This document shows positions 19,836 through 29,433 of a DNA stretch of 64,000 bases, piece by piece; position 1 is the stretch's first letter; each line of letters starts with the position of its first letter. Under the pieces are notes generated by a model that worked only from the letters and a program-made list of their open reading frames with translations, had not been told where the DNA came from and searched no databases. Origin of the DNA: Endotrypanum monterogeii (taxonomy: Eukaryota; Euglenozoa; Kinetoplastea; Trypanosomatida; Trypanosomatidae); NCBI GenBank assembly GCA_000333855.2, contig CM007318.1:1503522-1567521 (forward strand), given 5' to 3'. The position numbers and the translations under genes were made by a program.

Positions 19836-22800
19836 ATGCTCGCCAAGCTTGAGGCTCGCTCGTCGCGCGTGAAGGCGGTTGCGCTGCACAGCACTGCCAC
19901 GTGGCTTCTCTGTGGACTGCACAATGGTACCGTGCAGATTTGGGACTATCGAATGAGCACATGTGTGGATACCTACACAGAGCATGTCGGCGCAGTACGT
20001 GGTGCCGACTTCCATTTGAATCAGCCGCTCTTCGTCACCGGCGGTGATGACTACACAGTGAAGGTGTGGAACTACAAGCTGCGTCGCTGTCTCTTTACGA
20101 TGACAGGTCACATGGACTACGTCCGCACAACTTTTTTCCATCACGAGCAGCCTTGGATTCTCTCATGCGCCGACGACTTCACTATCCGCATCTGGAATTG
20201 GCAGAGCCGCAAGAGCATCGCGTGCCTCCCAGGACACAATCATTACGTCATGTGCGCCCAATTTCACCCGTTCAATGATTTGATCGTGTCGGGCAGTCTG
20301 GATAAAACAATCCGCGTCTGGGACATATCTGCTTTACGGCACCGAAAGGAGCAGGGCGGCATTACCCAAGATCTTTTGGGCTCGTCCGATGTGGTAGTTC
20401 GTTACGAGCTGGAGGGTCACGAGAAAGGCATCAACTGGGTGGCCTTCCATACCTGTGGCGATCTACTGCTCTCTGCTGCTGATGACCGCACAGTGCGCCT
20501 GTGGACGATGTCGGGGACATCGTGTTACGTCTCGCGAACGTTCACCGGTCACACCAGCAACGTCTGCTGCGCTGTTTTTTACAGGAACGACTTCCTTGTG
20601 TCTTGCGGAGAGGACCGCTCGATTCGCGTTGTGCATATGTCTACCGGTACAACAGTACAAACATTTCGCCGAGAGGTCGAGCGCTACTGGATCATGGCAA
20701 GCGACTCGGTCCGCAACCTTATTGCCGTTGGGCATGACGCTGGGTTGCAAGTTTTCAAGCTGACGCGAGAGCGACCTGCTTTTGCTGTTCACAGTGGAAC
20801 GCAGCTATACTACGCATGCCAGAACAAGCTCCACATGTACAACTTTGTATCCGGGGAAATTAGTTCCTCAACGCTCAACTACCAGTTTTACCCACCAACG
20901 TCGCTTACTTGCTGCCCCACAACCGGAGGGGTGATACTTTCCTACTCCACCGGTGGGCCGCAAGTGGAATGGGTTCCGAAGCCATTAGCGACAAGAACGT
21001 GTCATGTTGAAGGTACTTTGAAGGGCACGGACGGCGTCTTCTTTGGGGGGCAGAAGATTGCTTTGATAGATGCGAACGGAAAGATGTGTATTCACAACGT
21101 GGGCAAAGTCGGTGGAAAGCCGCTGCAGACGGATGTCTCATGCAGTCGTATCTTCCCAGGGCCCGTTGGCTGTGTGCTTTACCAGTCTGAAGAGAAGATT
21201 TTTCTTTACCAACTGGCGCAGCATGGCGCTGTGGCAGAGGCTACCGTGCCGGGGGTGAGATATGTCATCTGGGACAAAGACTTCTCCAAGGTGGCGCTCA
21301 TAGCGAAGAACGCCGTGACCATAATGACAAAGCGACTTAAGCTTATCACGTCCGTCTCGGAATCCTCAGCTCGAATCAAATCTGCCGCCTTTGATGAGAC
21401 GCGCGATGTGATGTATTTCACAACATCAAACCACCTCAAATACTGTTACCTGCGCAATGGCGAGACGAGCACTATCAGTACACTAAAAAATCCGGTGTAC
21501 CTTGTGAGGGCTGTTGGGGATACCATTTATGTGTTAACACGAGACGGTCGTGTTCTGCGCAAGGAACTTGATAACGCAGAGCTCAACTTCAAACTGAAGC
21601 TGGAGCAGCAGTCCTATCGCGCCCTCATTCGCATCATCCAGGAAGGGAAGCTCAAAGGTCAAGCTCTGGTCGGCTACCTGCACAAGCACGGACACTCCGA
21701 GATCGCTTTGCACTTTGTCCGCGATCAGCTCACGCGGTTCAACCTCGCCATTGAATGTGGTGCCATTGATATTGCCAAGTCGACTGCAATAGAGCTCAAC
21801 CAGCCTGACATCTGGCGACGTCTCGCTGACACTGCCACGCGCTTTGGTAATATCCAGCTGGCCCAGTTTGCGAGTGCCAAGTCAGGCAGCTACCGGGCTT
21901 CTGGTTTGCTTGCCCTTCTCACAGGTAACACTAACTCGATTGCCAATCTTGTGGATACCACACGAGATGACGGCTTCAGGCTCCATTACAGCATGTACTT
22001 GGACGACGCGAAGCGGCGGGTCGAACTTCTTTCCAAGGCAAATCAGCTTCCTCTGGCGTACGTCACCGCTAAATCGAATGGCCTGGAGGAACTGGCAGCC
22101 CAGTTGCTCGAACGGATGGAGCCAGAGGTGGCGAAGCGCGTGCAGGCACAGCAGTTTTATCCTTCCCCGGAGCGTCGGGTAGTCGAACCAGTCACCGAAA
22201 ACTGGCCCATGCTACAGGTAGAAGAGTCGCTGTTTGCGCGACTCTTGAAGGAGCCTGGGGAAATTGACGGAATTGCACACCCGGAGCTTGATGAGGGCCT
22301 CGCTCCCGGCGCGGGCTGGGGCGACGACGACGACAACGACGGAGACCTGGCTGATGTAAGTGCCGGTGCTCCCGCCGTTGAGGCTGCTTCTGGCGACGGC
22401 GAGGAGGATGGTGGATGGGATGTGGATCTTGATATCGAAGTGCCGACTGCACTCGGTCCCGTTGCAGGTGGCAAAGATGCAAGCGTTGGCTATCTCGTGC
22501 CACGTGAGCGCCCGCCAATCACGCAGTCGTGGGTGGACGCATACACACTCCCCGCGTTTCATGTCGCCGCAGGTTCTTTTGTAACCGCACTGCAGTTGCT
22601 GCGTCGTCAAATTGGCTTGGCAGATCCGACGCCACTAAAGCCTTATTTTATGCAGCTCTGGGCGGCAGTAAATGGCTGCAGGCCTATACCTATCGGCCCA
22701 TGTACTGTTTTCTCGATGTCCACGCACCCGCCGGACATCGACACGGATACGCGCAACGCTCCCGCTCTGCCAAACTTCCTGCCAGTGCTGGCCGAGAAGC

Positions 22801-23426
22801 TACGGGTCGGTTACCAGCTGTTTGTCGAGGGAAAGTTTGCGGAAGCACTAGATGTCTTCCGCAGCATTTTGCACCTGGCCGTCGTGACCGTTGTTCGAGA
22901 CGACCAGCAGTTAGCGACGTTTCGTGAAATCATGGTGACTTCGGCCGAGTATACGCGTGCTCTGACGCTGCAGCTGCATTTACGCACCCTGGACGCATCC
23001 TCTGTTGAGTCGCTCCTCCTGGCATTGTACTTTACACATTTCCGTCTACACCGCGCGCATCTTACGTTGGCTTTGTCGCAGGCAATGAGTAAGGCCTATA
23101 AGCAGAAGAACATCAAGACAGCAGCCGAAGTTGCGCGTCGACTGATGGAGCAGGATCCGCCAGCAAAGAGGGCACAGCAGGCTTCCGCAATCATCGCTGA
23201 AGCCGACCGTAACCCCACTGACGCCGTTCAACTCGACTATGACGAGCGAAATCCTTTCATCTTGTGCTCTGTTAGCCACAAGCCACTCTACAAGGGTGTC
23301 GTAAACCCACTGCGATGCAGTTTCTGCCTGTCACCCGCTGACCAGCTCTTTAAAGAAGCGATGTGCCCTGTGTGCAAATTGGCCAAGATTGGCGTGGACT
23401 GCGCTGGTCTCGCTCATCGCATTTGA
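19836..23426 (+). CDS. COPA: Coatomer subunit alpha (alpha-COP)
   Basis: A 1196-residue protein, near the usual 1200 of the family. Residues 1-310 form the N-terminal WD40 propeller with repeated GH...WD units (HEKGINWVAF, GSLDKTIRVWD, GHTSNVCCAVF). A second propeller and alpha-solenoid follow (about 330-820). Residues 825-880 are a strongly acidic linker (GWGDDDDNDGD). The COPI C-terminal domain (900-1196) ends in a Cys-rich tip, RCSFC and CPVCK, as in other alpha-COPs. Alpha-COP is the large subunit of the COPI coat on Golgi-derived vesicles and binds KKXX cargo. No truncation or frameshift is visible. Confidence 0.97.
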   Translation: MLAKLEARSSRVKAVALHSTATWLLCGLHNGTVQIWDYRMSTCVDTYTEHVGAVRGADFHLNQPLFVTGGDDYTVKVWNYKLRRCLFTMTGHMDYVRTTFFHHEQPWILSCADDFTIRIWNWQSRKSIACLPGHNHYVMCAQFHPFNDLIVSGSLDKTIRVWDISALRHRKEQGGITQDLLGSSDVVVRYELEGHEKGINWVAFHTCGDLLLSAADDRTVRLWTMSGTSCYVSRTFTGHTSNVCCAVFYRNDFLVSCGEDRSIRVVHMSTGTTVQTFRREVERYWIMASDSVRNLIAVGHDAGLQVFKLTRERPAFAVHSGTQLYYACQNKLHMYNFVSGEISSSTLNYQFYPPTSLTCCPTTGGVILSYSTGGPQVEWVPKPLATRTCHVEGTLKGTDGVFFGGQKIALIDANGKMCIHNVGKVGGKPLQTDVSCSRIFPGPVGCVLYQSEEKIFLYQLAQHGAVAEATVPGVRYVIWDKDFSKVALIAKNAVTIMTKRLKLITSVSESSARIKSAAFDETRDVMYFTTSNHLKYCYLRNGETSTISTLKNPVYLVRAVGDTIYVLTRDGRVLRKELDNAELNFKLKLEQQSYRALIRIIQEGKLKGQALVGYLHKHGHSEIALHFVRDQLTRFNLAIECGAIDIAKSTAIELNQPDIWRRLADTATRFGNIQLAQFASAKSGSYRASGLLALLTGNTNSIANLVDTTRDDGFRLHYSMYLDDAKRRVELLSKANQLPLAYVTAKSNGLEELAAQLLERMEPEVAKRVQAQQFYPSPERRVVEPVTENWPMLQVEESLFARLLKEPGEIDGIAHPELDEGLAPGAGWGDDDDNDGDLADVSAGAPAVEAASGDGEEDGGWDVDLDIEVPTALGPVAGGKDASVGYLVPRERPPITQSWVDAYTLPAFHVAAGSFVTALQLLRRQIGLADPTPLKPYFMQLWAAVNGCRPIPIGPCTVFSMSTHPPDIDTDTRNAPALPNFLPVLAEKLRVGYQLFVEGKFAEALDVFRSILHLAVVTVVRDDQQLATFREIMVTSAEYTRALTLQLHLRTLDASSVESLLLALYFTHFRLHRAHLTLALSQAMSKAYKQKNIKTAAEVARRLMEQDPPAKRAQQASAIIAEADRNPTDAVQLDYDERNPFILCSVSHKPLYKGVVNPLRCSFCLSPADQLFKEAMCPVCKLAKIGVDCAGLAHRI

Positions 23427-24455
23427 AACGAAACAATTCTAAGTGGCACATTTCTAGTTCAACGCCCCCCCCCTCTATGGTGTGCGATGAATGCTTATCT
23501 TCCCTCTCGTCTCTGCTTCCATGGGCTATGTGATTCTCTCAACCTGCAGGGTAATGGGGACACATTGATGCACGACGAGCAGGCGCTGCAGCTCTGCTGC
23601 GTTTGGGCCGTCCCTTGGACTCCTCCACCGTTTTCGTTCTCGAATCCTTCTGGATGTTTTTCCAGCTGAACTTTAAAAAACCCTCGTGTCTCTTCGTATC
23701 TACACGTTTTTTATTTATTTATATTTTCATTTATTTCTTCTCCCGTAGTTGTGGTGAAGGTGCTCGGATGATTTCAAAGGCGACGACAAGACTCTCTCAA
23801 GGTCTCCTATCCTTCAGATTTTTCCCTGGTAAGCCGCCTTTTGGAGAGTTGGAGATAGTGTGATGGTGTGCCTCGAAAAACGATTTCAATATTTCTCACC
23901 CTGTGTTATTGTTATTCGTCGCTGTGGACGTGTGTGCGTTACCGTGGCTGCACTGTGAGTGTAGTAATGCCTAGGAAAATATGAAGTGGTGGGGAAAGGC
24001 GAGGGGTCGTGCGGTGTCCCAAACTGGCCCCACTTCCCTGGTTCGCAGACGTTTTTCTCTGATGTGTAACAGACATGAAAATCCCGTTCACAATTTTTAA
24101 TTGGTGTACGTCGTTGTTGAAAGCTAGAATACGTATGGTGCTCCCGTCGCTGGCCGCGCTCCCTACTCTTACTCTTCTCTCCGTGATCTGCCAGAGGGAT
24201 GTAGTTAAAGAGTGGGAGGGCTGGGGATTGGAAAAGCAGCACCAGTGGGGAGGTTGTTGGGGTACTACACTTGTTTCTTCACCTTTTCTTGTGCGACGAT
24301 TCCCATGCCTGTAATATCAAGTAACTATGTCACCCTACAAACGTGTGGAAGTGCTGGGTGAAGTCTTCCCTTGCTCAGTTGAGCTTCAGCGCGGGTGTGG
24401 TGGAGTTATGGCTTCCTCGGGACGAACACCTCCATTATGCACATAACAAAAACTG

Positions 24456-24493
<38 letters not shown>

Positions 24494-24683
24494 TCACTCA
24501 TCGCTCTTGATCTGCCTCGGCTTCCTCTCTGTTAGACATTATTGTCCCTCAGCGGAATAAAAAAAAAAAAACGTTTTCTCATAGGAACTTCGCTGCGGGA
24601 GTACATAACGAATCTTCTTCCGCGAGCGTCTCGTAGAAAGGCTTTGCGTTGGTCTGATACCCCTGTAGATCACTTTGACGACA
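23427..24683 (+). other. Intergenic region with AT microsatellite
   Basis: About 1.26 kb with no supported gene. The main feature is a TA run at 24456-24493 interrupted once by C. The antisense frame 23886-24242 is a shadow. The last 65 bases (from 24619) belong to the duplicated block that also contains the following gene. Confidence 0.5.
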
Positions 24684-25039
24684 ATGACAAGCTGGAATCA
24701 AAGGATGGCCAAGATGGCCTTCAGGCGGTCCAAATTTCGCCGCCTAGCGTGGGGTGATGGTGATCCGTACCCCTACACACCACGCGCCACTTTTCGGTAC
24801 CAGTGGGATGATTGGCCGATGTGGGAGAAGGTGTGGCACCTGGCTGTTGGCATGCTAGGGATTGAGTTCGCCGTCTGGGCGTACTACTCGAAACTAAACA
24901 GTCGCATGGACTGGGCACGCGAGGAGGCGCTGCGTCGCATGCGTTTACGCCGCGATGCACAAGAGCTGATGATTCTCGAGGGCGAGACATTTCCTAGCGA
25001 TATCCAGCCAGCGCGCCACTGAAGTTGTATGCTCAGTGC
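24619..25039 (+). repeat. Duplicated block, copy 1 (421 bp)
   Basis: Identical by eye to 27184-27604. The block covers 65 bases of leader, the complete small membrane-protein gene and 17 bases after its stop. Outside these limits the flanking sequences are unrelated. Sharp ends around one gene with no visible internal difference suggest recent duplication or gene conversion. Confidence 0.93.
24684..25022 (+). CDS. Small mitochondrial-type membrane protein, copy 1 (possible complex I ESSS/NDUFB11-like)
   Basis: A 112-residue protein from ATG 24684; the frame opens at a TTG at 24675. The N-terminus is basic and Arg-rich (FRRSKFRRLAW), followed by an aromatic region and one hydrophobic helix (VWHLAVGMLGIEFAVWAYY, about residues 52-70). 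A charged helix MDWAREEALRRMRLRRDAQE follows. A single membrane span followed by a W-x-R-x-EA helix recalls the ESSS/NDUFB11 accessory subunit of respiratory complex I. This is a weak by-eye resemblance. The gene lies in the position of the third gene that I recall accompanying QDPR and beta-7 in Leishmania. An identical copy lies at 27249. Confidence 0.8.
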   Translation: MTSWNQRMAKMAFRRSKFRRLAWGDGDPYPYTPRATFRYQWDDWPMWEKVWHLAVGMLGIEFAVWAYYSKLNSRMDWAREEALRRMRLRRDAQELMILEGETFPSDIQPARH

Positions 25040-25549
25040 AACGGTCTGCACTTTTCCGCCTTCCCAGGAGGCGTCTACCCTACAACGTACGTTTTCTGAA
25101 ATTATCATATCGTGTTAAAATACAAAGATCAGGGACGTTCTTTGCCCAATGCTGATATTCAAAGCAACTTATGCGGAGGGAAAACACCGTGTACTTGTGC
25201 CTTTTGTGTCTCGGTGGGTTCTGGCAACACAGGGTGAATTTGCATTGGCGCTCAGGTGTCTTGGTGGTCGTATAGTATGGCCCACTACCGTTCCTGTATC
25301 TTAAAAGGGTCAACACAGTACTAGGGAAGCGCTCAGTAAACATCCAACGGTTCAGCGTCGGCATGTCGTCTGTATCACTCGCAGTATGTATGGGTGATTC
25401 GTTGATCCCTCCATCTCCCGACCTTCTGTAAACTCTGTGAGTTCTATCACTCTCGAGAAATCGTTTACAATACACATCTGCCTCCTTTTCCTCTTTCTGC
25501 CTCGGCACTACATCGCACCGCACATTCCAATACCGTGGCAGCAATACCT
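25040..25549 (+). other. Spacer between cassette genes
   Basis: Unique sequence between the small gene copy 1 and the beta-7-type leader. I looked for QDPR-like coding sequence, which occupies this relative position in the second unit, and saw none. The antisense frame 25080-25574 does not read like a conserved protein. Confidence 0.55.
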
Positions 25550-25633
25550 TCACGTCTTTTCGCTTCACCTGCATCTCTCTTACTCATTTCCCCTCGACCA
25601 AGAAAGGATAGCTTATCACGTTACCGTCGTTTT
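25550..25633 (+). repeat. Proteasome beta-7 leader duplicate, left flank of gap
   Basis: Matches 29227-29310, which lies just upstream of the intact beta-7 gene, over 84 bases with two adjacent differences (AT here, GC there, after TTACTC). It runs directly into the run of Ns. Confidence 0.9.
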
Positions 25634-26572
25634 NNNNNNNNNNNNNNNNNNNNNNNNNNNNNNNNNNNNNNNNNNNNNNNNNNNNNNNNNNNNNNNNNNN
25701 NNNNNNNNNNNNNNNNNNNNNNNNNNNNNNNNNNNNNNNNNNNNNNNNNNNNNNNNNNNNNNNNNNNNNNNNNNNNNNNNNNNNNNNNNNNNNNNNNNNN
25801 NNNNNNNNNNNNNNNNNNNNNNNNNNNNNNNNNNNNNNNNNNNNNNNNNNNNNNNNNNNNNNNNNNNNNNNNNNNNNNNNNNNNNNNNNNNNNNNNNNNN
25901 NNNNNNNNNNNNNNNNNNNNNNNNNNNNNNNNNNNNNNNNNNNNNNNNNNNNNNNNNNNNNNNNNNNNNNNNNNNNNNNNNNNNNNNNNNNNNNNNNNNN
26001 NNNNNNNNNNNNNNNNNNNNNNNNNNNNNNNNNNNNNNNNNNNNNNNNNNNNNNNNNNNNNNNNNNNNNNNNNNNNNNNNNNNNNNNNNNNNNNNNNNNN
26101 NNNNNNNNNNNNNNNNNNNNNNNNNNNNNNNNNNNNNNNNNNNNNNNNNNNNNNNNNNNNNNNNNNNNNNNNNNNNNNNNNNNNNNNNNNNNNNNNNNNN
26201 NNNNNNNNNNNNNNNNNNNNNNNNNNNNNNNNNNNNNNNNNNNNNNNNNNNNNNNNNNNNNNNNNNNNNNNNNNNNNNNNNNNNNNNNNNNNNNNNNNNN
26301 NNNNNNNNNNNNNNNNNNNNNNNNNNNNNNNNNNNNNNNNNNNNNNNNNNNNNNNNNNNNNNNNNNNNNNNNNNNNNNNNNNNNNNNNNNNNNNNNNNNN
26401 NNNNNNNNNNNNNNNNNNNNNNNNNNNNNNNNNNNNNNNNNNNNNNNNNNNNNNNNNNNNNNNNNNNNNNNNNNNNNNNNNNNNNNNNNNNNNNNNNNNN
26501 NNNNNNNNNNNNNNNNNNNNNNNNNNNNNNNNNNNNNNNNNNNNNNNNNNNNNNNNNNNNNNNNNNNNNNNN
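25634..26572. other. Assembly gap (939 Ns), probably hiding a beta-7 gene copy
   Basis: Unsequenced. The left flank matches the upstream region and the right flank matches the downstream region of the intact beta-7 gene. In that intact copy the matching points are 863 bases apart, close to the 939 Ns given here. The gap therefore most likely contains a second proteasome beta-7 gene that the assembler could not resolve. The open frames drawn across the Ns are artefacts. Confidence 0.85.
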
Positions 26573-26654
26573 ATATGTTGACGCTTTGCGGTGCTGTCGA
26601 TTCTTTCTTTCTCTCTTCCTGATCCCACGTGCATCGCGCTCCTCCTCAGATGAC
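26573..26654 (+). repeat. Proteasome beta-7 trailer duplicate, right flank of gap
   Basis: Identical over 82 bases to 30174-30255, which lies downstream of the intact beta-7 stop codon. After GATGAC the two copies diverge completely. Confidence 0.92.
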
Positions 26655-27183
26655 TTCTGCTGCTTTTTGTGATGGATTGAAGAAATGTGGTACGAGTACT
26701 ACTAAAGTATCACCGTTGAAAGAAGGTATCATCATTAGATCGGTATATTATTGCCCCCCTTCCCCCTGAGCTGTTAGGCGAAGGGAATGGTGCTGATCAT
26801 GGCAAGTGTGTTCGTGTACGCTGTTGCCGAGGTGTGAGGGGCACGCAAATATGTAAGGGGAGTATTTTCGAAAATACAAAAAAAAAAGACATCATCTTAG
26901 ATCCATGAAGATACCTATTAGGGTCCAGGAGTATTGGACGAACCCGTATGAAAACAAGGGCACCCATGAGGTTCTCGTCAAGCGTTGTTAGCAGCAGGCT
27001 CTGCATCCTCCTCATCTTCGTAGCGTTTGCCGGCTATCCCTTTTTTTTTTGTCCTCCGTATCGCTGTTTTTACTCAACGGAAAAGCTTAAGAGGCTGCAG
27101 ACAAAGCATTCCTCTTTTCCACATTATTTGGGGCGTTCAGCATTGAGCGTTATTCGGTGAGGGTCCGTCCCGAAGACAGTACC
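26655..27183 (+). other. Spacer between cassette units
   Basis: Unique sequence with no supported gene. It contains an A-rich run near 26877 and a T-rich tract at about 27040-27050 that could serve splicing of the next gene. Confidence 0.5.
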
Positions 27184-27604
27184 TCCGCGAGCGTCTCGTA
27201 GAAAGGCTTTGCGTTGGTCTGATACCCCTGTAGATCACTTTGACGACAATGACAAGCTGGAATCAAAGGATGGCCAAGATGGCCTTCAGGCGGTCCAAAT
27301 TTCGCCGCCTAGCGTGGGGTGATGGTGATCCGTACCCCTACACACCACGCGCCACTTTTCGGTACCAGTGGGATGATTGGCCGATGTGGGAGAAGGTGTG
27401 GCACCTGGCTGTTGGCATGCTAGGGATTGAGTTCGCCGTCTGGGCGTACTACTCGAAACTAAACAGTCGCATGGACTGGGCACGCGAGGAGGCGCTGCGT
27501 CGCATGCGTTTACGCCGCGATGCACAAGAGCTGATGATTCTCGAGGGCGAGACATTTCCTAGCGATATCCAGCCAGCGCGCCACTGAAGTTGTATGCTCA
27601 GTGC
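27184..27604 (+). repeat. Duplicated block, copy 2 (421 bp)
   Basis: Second copy of 24619-25039, offset by 2565 bases, identical by eye. Its upstream and downstream neighbours differ from those of copy 1. Confidence 0.93.
27249..27587 (+). CDS. Small mitochondrial-type membrane protein, copy 2
   Basis: Encodes exactly the same 112 residues as the gene at 24684: basic N-terminus, one membrane helix, then a charged Arg/Glu-rich helix. It is followed by QDPR and proteasome beta-7, so this copy heads a complete three-gene cassette, whereas copy 1 lacks QDPR next to it. Since the leaders differ upstream of position 27184, the two copies must use different splice-acceptor surroundings. The functional suggestion (complex I ESSS-like subunit) is tentative. 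Confidence 0.8.
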   Translation: MTSWNQRMAKMAFRRSKFRRLAWGDGDPYPYTPRATFRYQWDDWPMWEKVWHLAVGMLGIEFAVWAYYSKLNSRMDWAREEALRRMRLRRDAQELMILEGETFPSDIQPARH

Positions 27605-28173
27605 GAGGGTAGTTGTCCGGTACATTTCTGCTACGCTTTCGGGTAGGACGGTGAGGCTAACGACGCACCTCGCCTTTTGTTTTTATTCAACTTTTTGTAC
27701 GGCAGGCAACTTCTCTGTTTCCTTTGTATATTTTTTCTATCATTGGTGAAAGCGTAGAGATACCTGATATATTTTTTCCCTTCTGCACACCATGCAATGC
27801 TCTGCACTCCAGTCAAGTATCGAGAAGTCAACAGCAGGTCCGATTGGCTGTCATGTACAAATCGGGTATATAATTCTGTACTGTCTCCACAGGTATAAGT
27901 ATTGTTATCTTTGTGTGTCCAACATAGTGAATAGGTTTGTACGGTAATACCTCAGAACATATCTTTTCGATGACCATGAAACAATTGTCTTCCTGCCTCG
28001 TCACTACTCGTCTGTATTCGTGAATATTTTGCTTGTTTTGCCGCGAGTAAGCCTATCGACGCACGCATTCGTACTGGGAGCCCTTTGTTGCATCTAGTAA
28101 TTTATCGACACAACCTTTCTGAGCTGGTTTCCACTCTTCCTCAATCATAGTTACGCTAGGTGTCATCATTGCC
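27605..28173 (+). other. Intergenic region before QDPR
   Basis: No gene seen. Short T-rich tracts occur at 27677-27750. The antisense frame 27631-27831 is not protein-like. Confidence 0.5.
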
Positions 28174-28863
28174 ATGAAAAACGCACTACTTATTGGTGCT
28201 CGCGGTGGCCTGGGTCGTGTCGTTTCAAACACCTTTGCGAGGAATGGATGGTCAGTCATCGGTGTGGATGTATTAAGTCCCACTAGGCAAGAAGATTGCC
28301 TTCTGAATGTAAGCTCTGTTGCTTCTATCGAACAACTGCAACAGACCTACCTCGAAGCGGTTGCCGGACTCAAGGTCAATGCAGTGATTAATGTGGCAGG
28401 CGGCTGGGCAGGAGGCTCCGTGAAAGACCCCACCACTGCCGCATCCACAGAGCTGATGCTCAGGCAGTCTCTCTTCTCTTCCATCGCAGCGGCACATGTA
28501 TTCAGTTCACAGGGTGAACGTGGTGCGCTTCTTCTTCTGACCGGTGCAGCTGCAGCAGTGAAATCTACACCAGGCATGATCGGATACGGTGTAGCCAAGT
28601 CTGCTGTTCATTTTCTTTGCGAATCCGTTGCAGCCGATCCATCGGTGTTGCCGCAAGATGCGAGCGTTCTGGCCATTCTCCCCACGATTCTTGACACCCC
28701 GGGGAATAGAACCGCAATGCCTAATGTGGACAACTCTACGTGGACACCACTCGACGACGTCGCCAAGCAAATACTGGAGTGGAGCAGTGGATGCAATCGT
28801 CCTCCCAGTGGCTCCCTAGTCAAGATAATTACAGAAAATTCAAAAACACGTTTCTTTGTTTAG
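28174..28863 (+). CDS. QDPR: Quinonoid dihydropteridine reductase
   Basis: A 229-residue short-chain dehydrogenase. The nucleotide-binding motif GARGGLG is at 8-14, VINVAGGWAGG at 71-81 is diagnostic for QDPR, and the catalytic Tyr138 and Lys142 lie in TPGMIGYGVAK. The end (WTPLDDVAKQI, RPPSGSLVKIIT) also matches the animal enzyme. It uses NADH to reduce quinonoid dihydrobiopterin to tetrahydrobiopterin, recycling the cofactor of phenylalanine hydroxylase. In Leishmania, pterins are salvaged and this enzyme maintains the reduced pool. The gene sits between the small membrane-protein gene and beta-7. Length and start are normal for the family. Confidence 0.96.
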   Translation: MKNALLIGARGGLGRVVSNTFARNGWSVIGVDVLSPTRQEDCLLNVSSVASIEQLQQTYLEAVAGLKVNAVINVAGGWAGGSVKDPTTAASTELMLRQSLFSSIAAAHVFSSQGERGALLLLTGAAAAVKSTPGMIGYGVAKSAVHFLCESVAADPSVLPQDASVLAILPTILDTPGNRTAMPNVDNSTWTPLDDVAKQILEWSSGCNRPPSGSLVKIITENSKTRFFV

Positions 28864-29433
28864 AAAAAAAAGGACTCAAGACTAGCTTGATAACCATGAA
28901 CAATTTCTCTTTATGCCATCCCCACACCCTATGTCTTCCTCTACATTCGCGGTTACAGTTTTTTTTTCAATTTTATACATCTGGTCTGTGTGTGCAACCC
29001 CCCCCCCCAAAAAAAAAAAAAAAACAATTCTGTGCTTCCATGCGCTGGCCTTGGCACCTTTTGTTCTCCCTCTCTGTACGTGACCTAGAAACTTTTTTCC
29101 CACCCCGGTCACGTAGCGCACACTGCCCTTTTGCACATCAGCGTAAACATATCTGCTTATCTACGTTGAAAAGGAAGACCTGCGACAAAATAATTTCTCA
29201 TTTTATCGCCAACAATTTTCCTCTTCTCACGTCTTTTCGCTTCACCTGCATCTCTCTTACTCGCTTCCCCTCGACCAAGAAAGGATAGCTTATCACGTTA
29301 CCGTCGTTTTTTATTTTGACTGCCTCTTGGGTTTCAGCGCACTTCAATACGCAACGAGGTGCTGGTAATCACGCAGTCCTGTATCTCCTCCCACTCCCAC
29401 TCCCACTCCCCCTCCTCTTCTCGGTCGTGGAGA
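28864..29433 (+). other. Intergenic region before beta-7
   Basis: Contains a C9A15-type run at about 29000-29024 and pyrimidine-rich DNA including the duplicated leader segment 29227-29310. A run of CCCACT repeats (29388-29408) lies just ahead of the start. The 182-codon frame 28740-29288 overlaps QDPR out of frame and is rejected. Confidence 0.5.
29227..29310 (+). repeat. Proteasome beta-7 leader, second copy
   Basis: Partner of 25550-25633, with two differences in 84 bases. It lies 124-207 bases upstream of the beta-7 start codon and contains a pyrimidine-rich segment. Confidence 0.9.

Noticed and set aside
25437..26672. Three long open frames across the N run
   Set aside because: They consist almost only of unknown bases; open only because Ns contain no stop codons.
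28740..29288. 182-codon frame overlapping the QDPR end
   Set aside because: Starts inside QDPR in another phase and runs through homopolymers.
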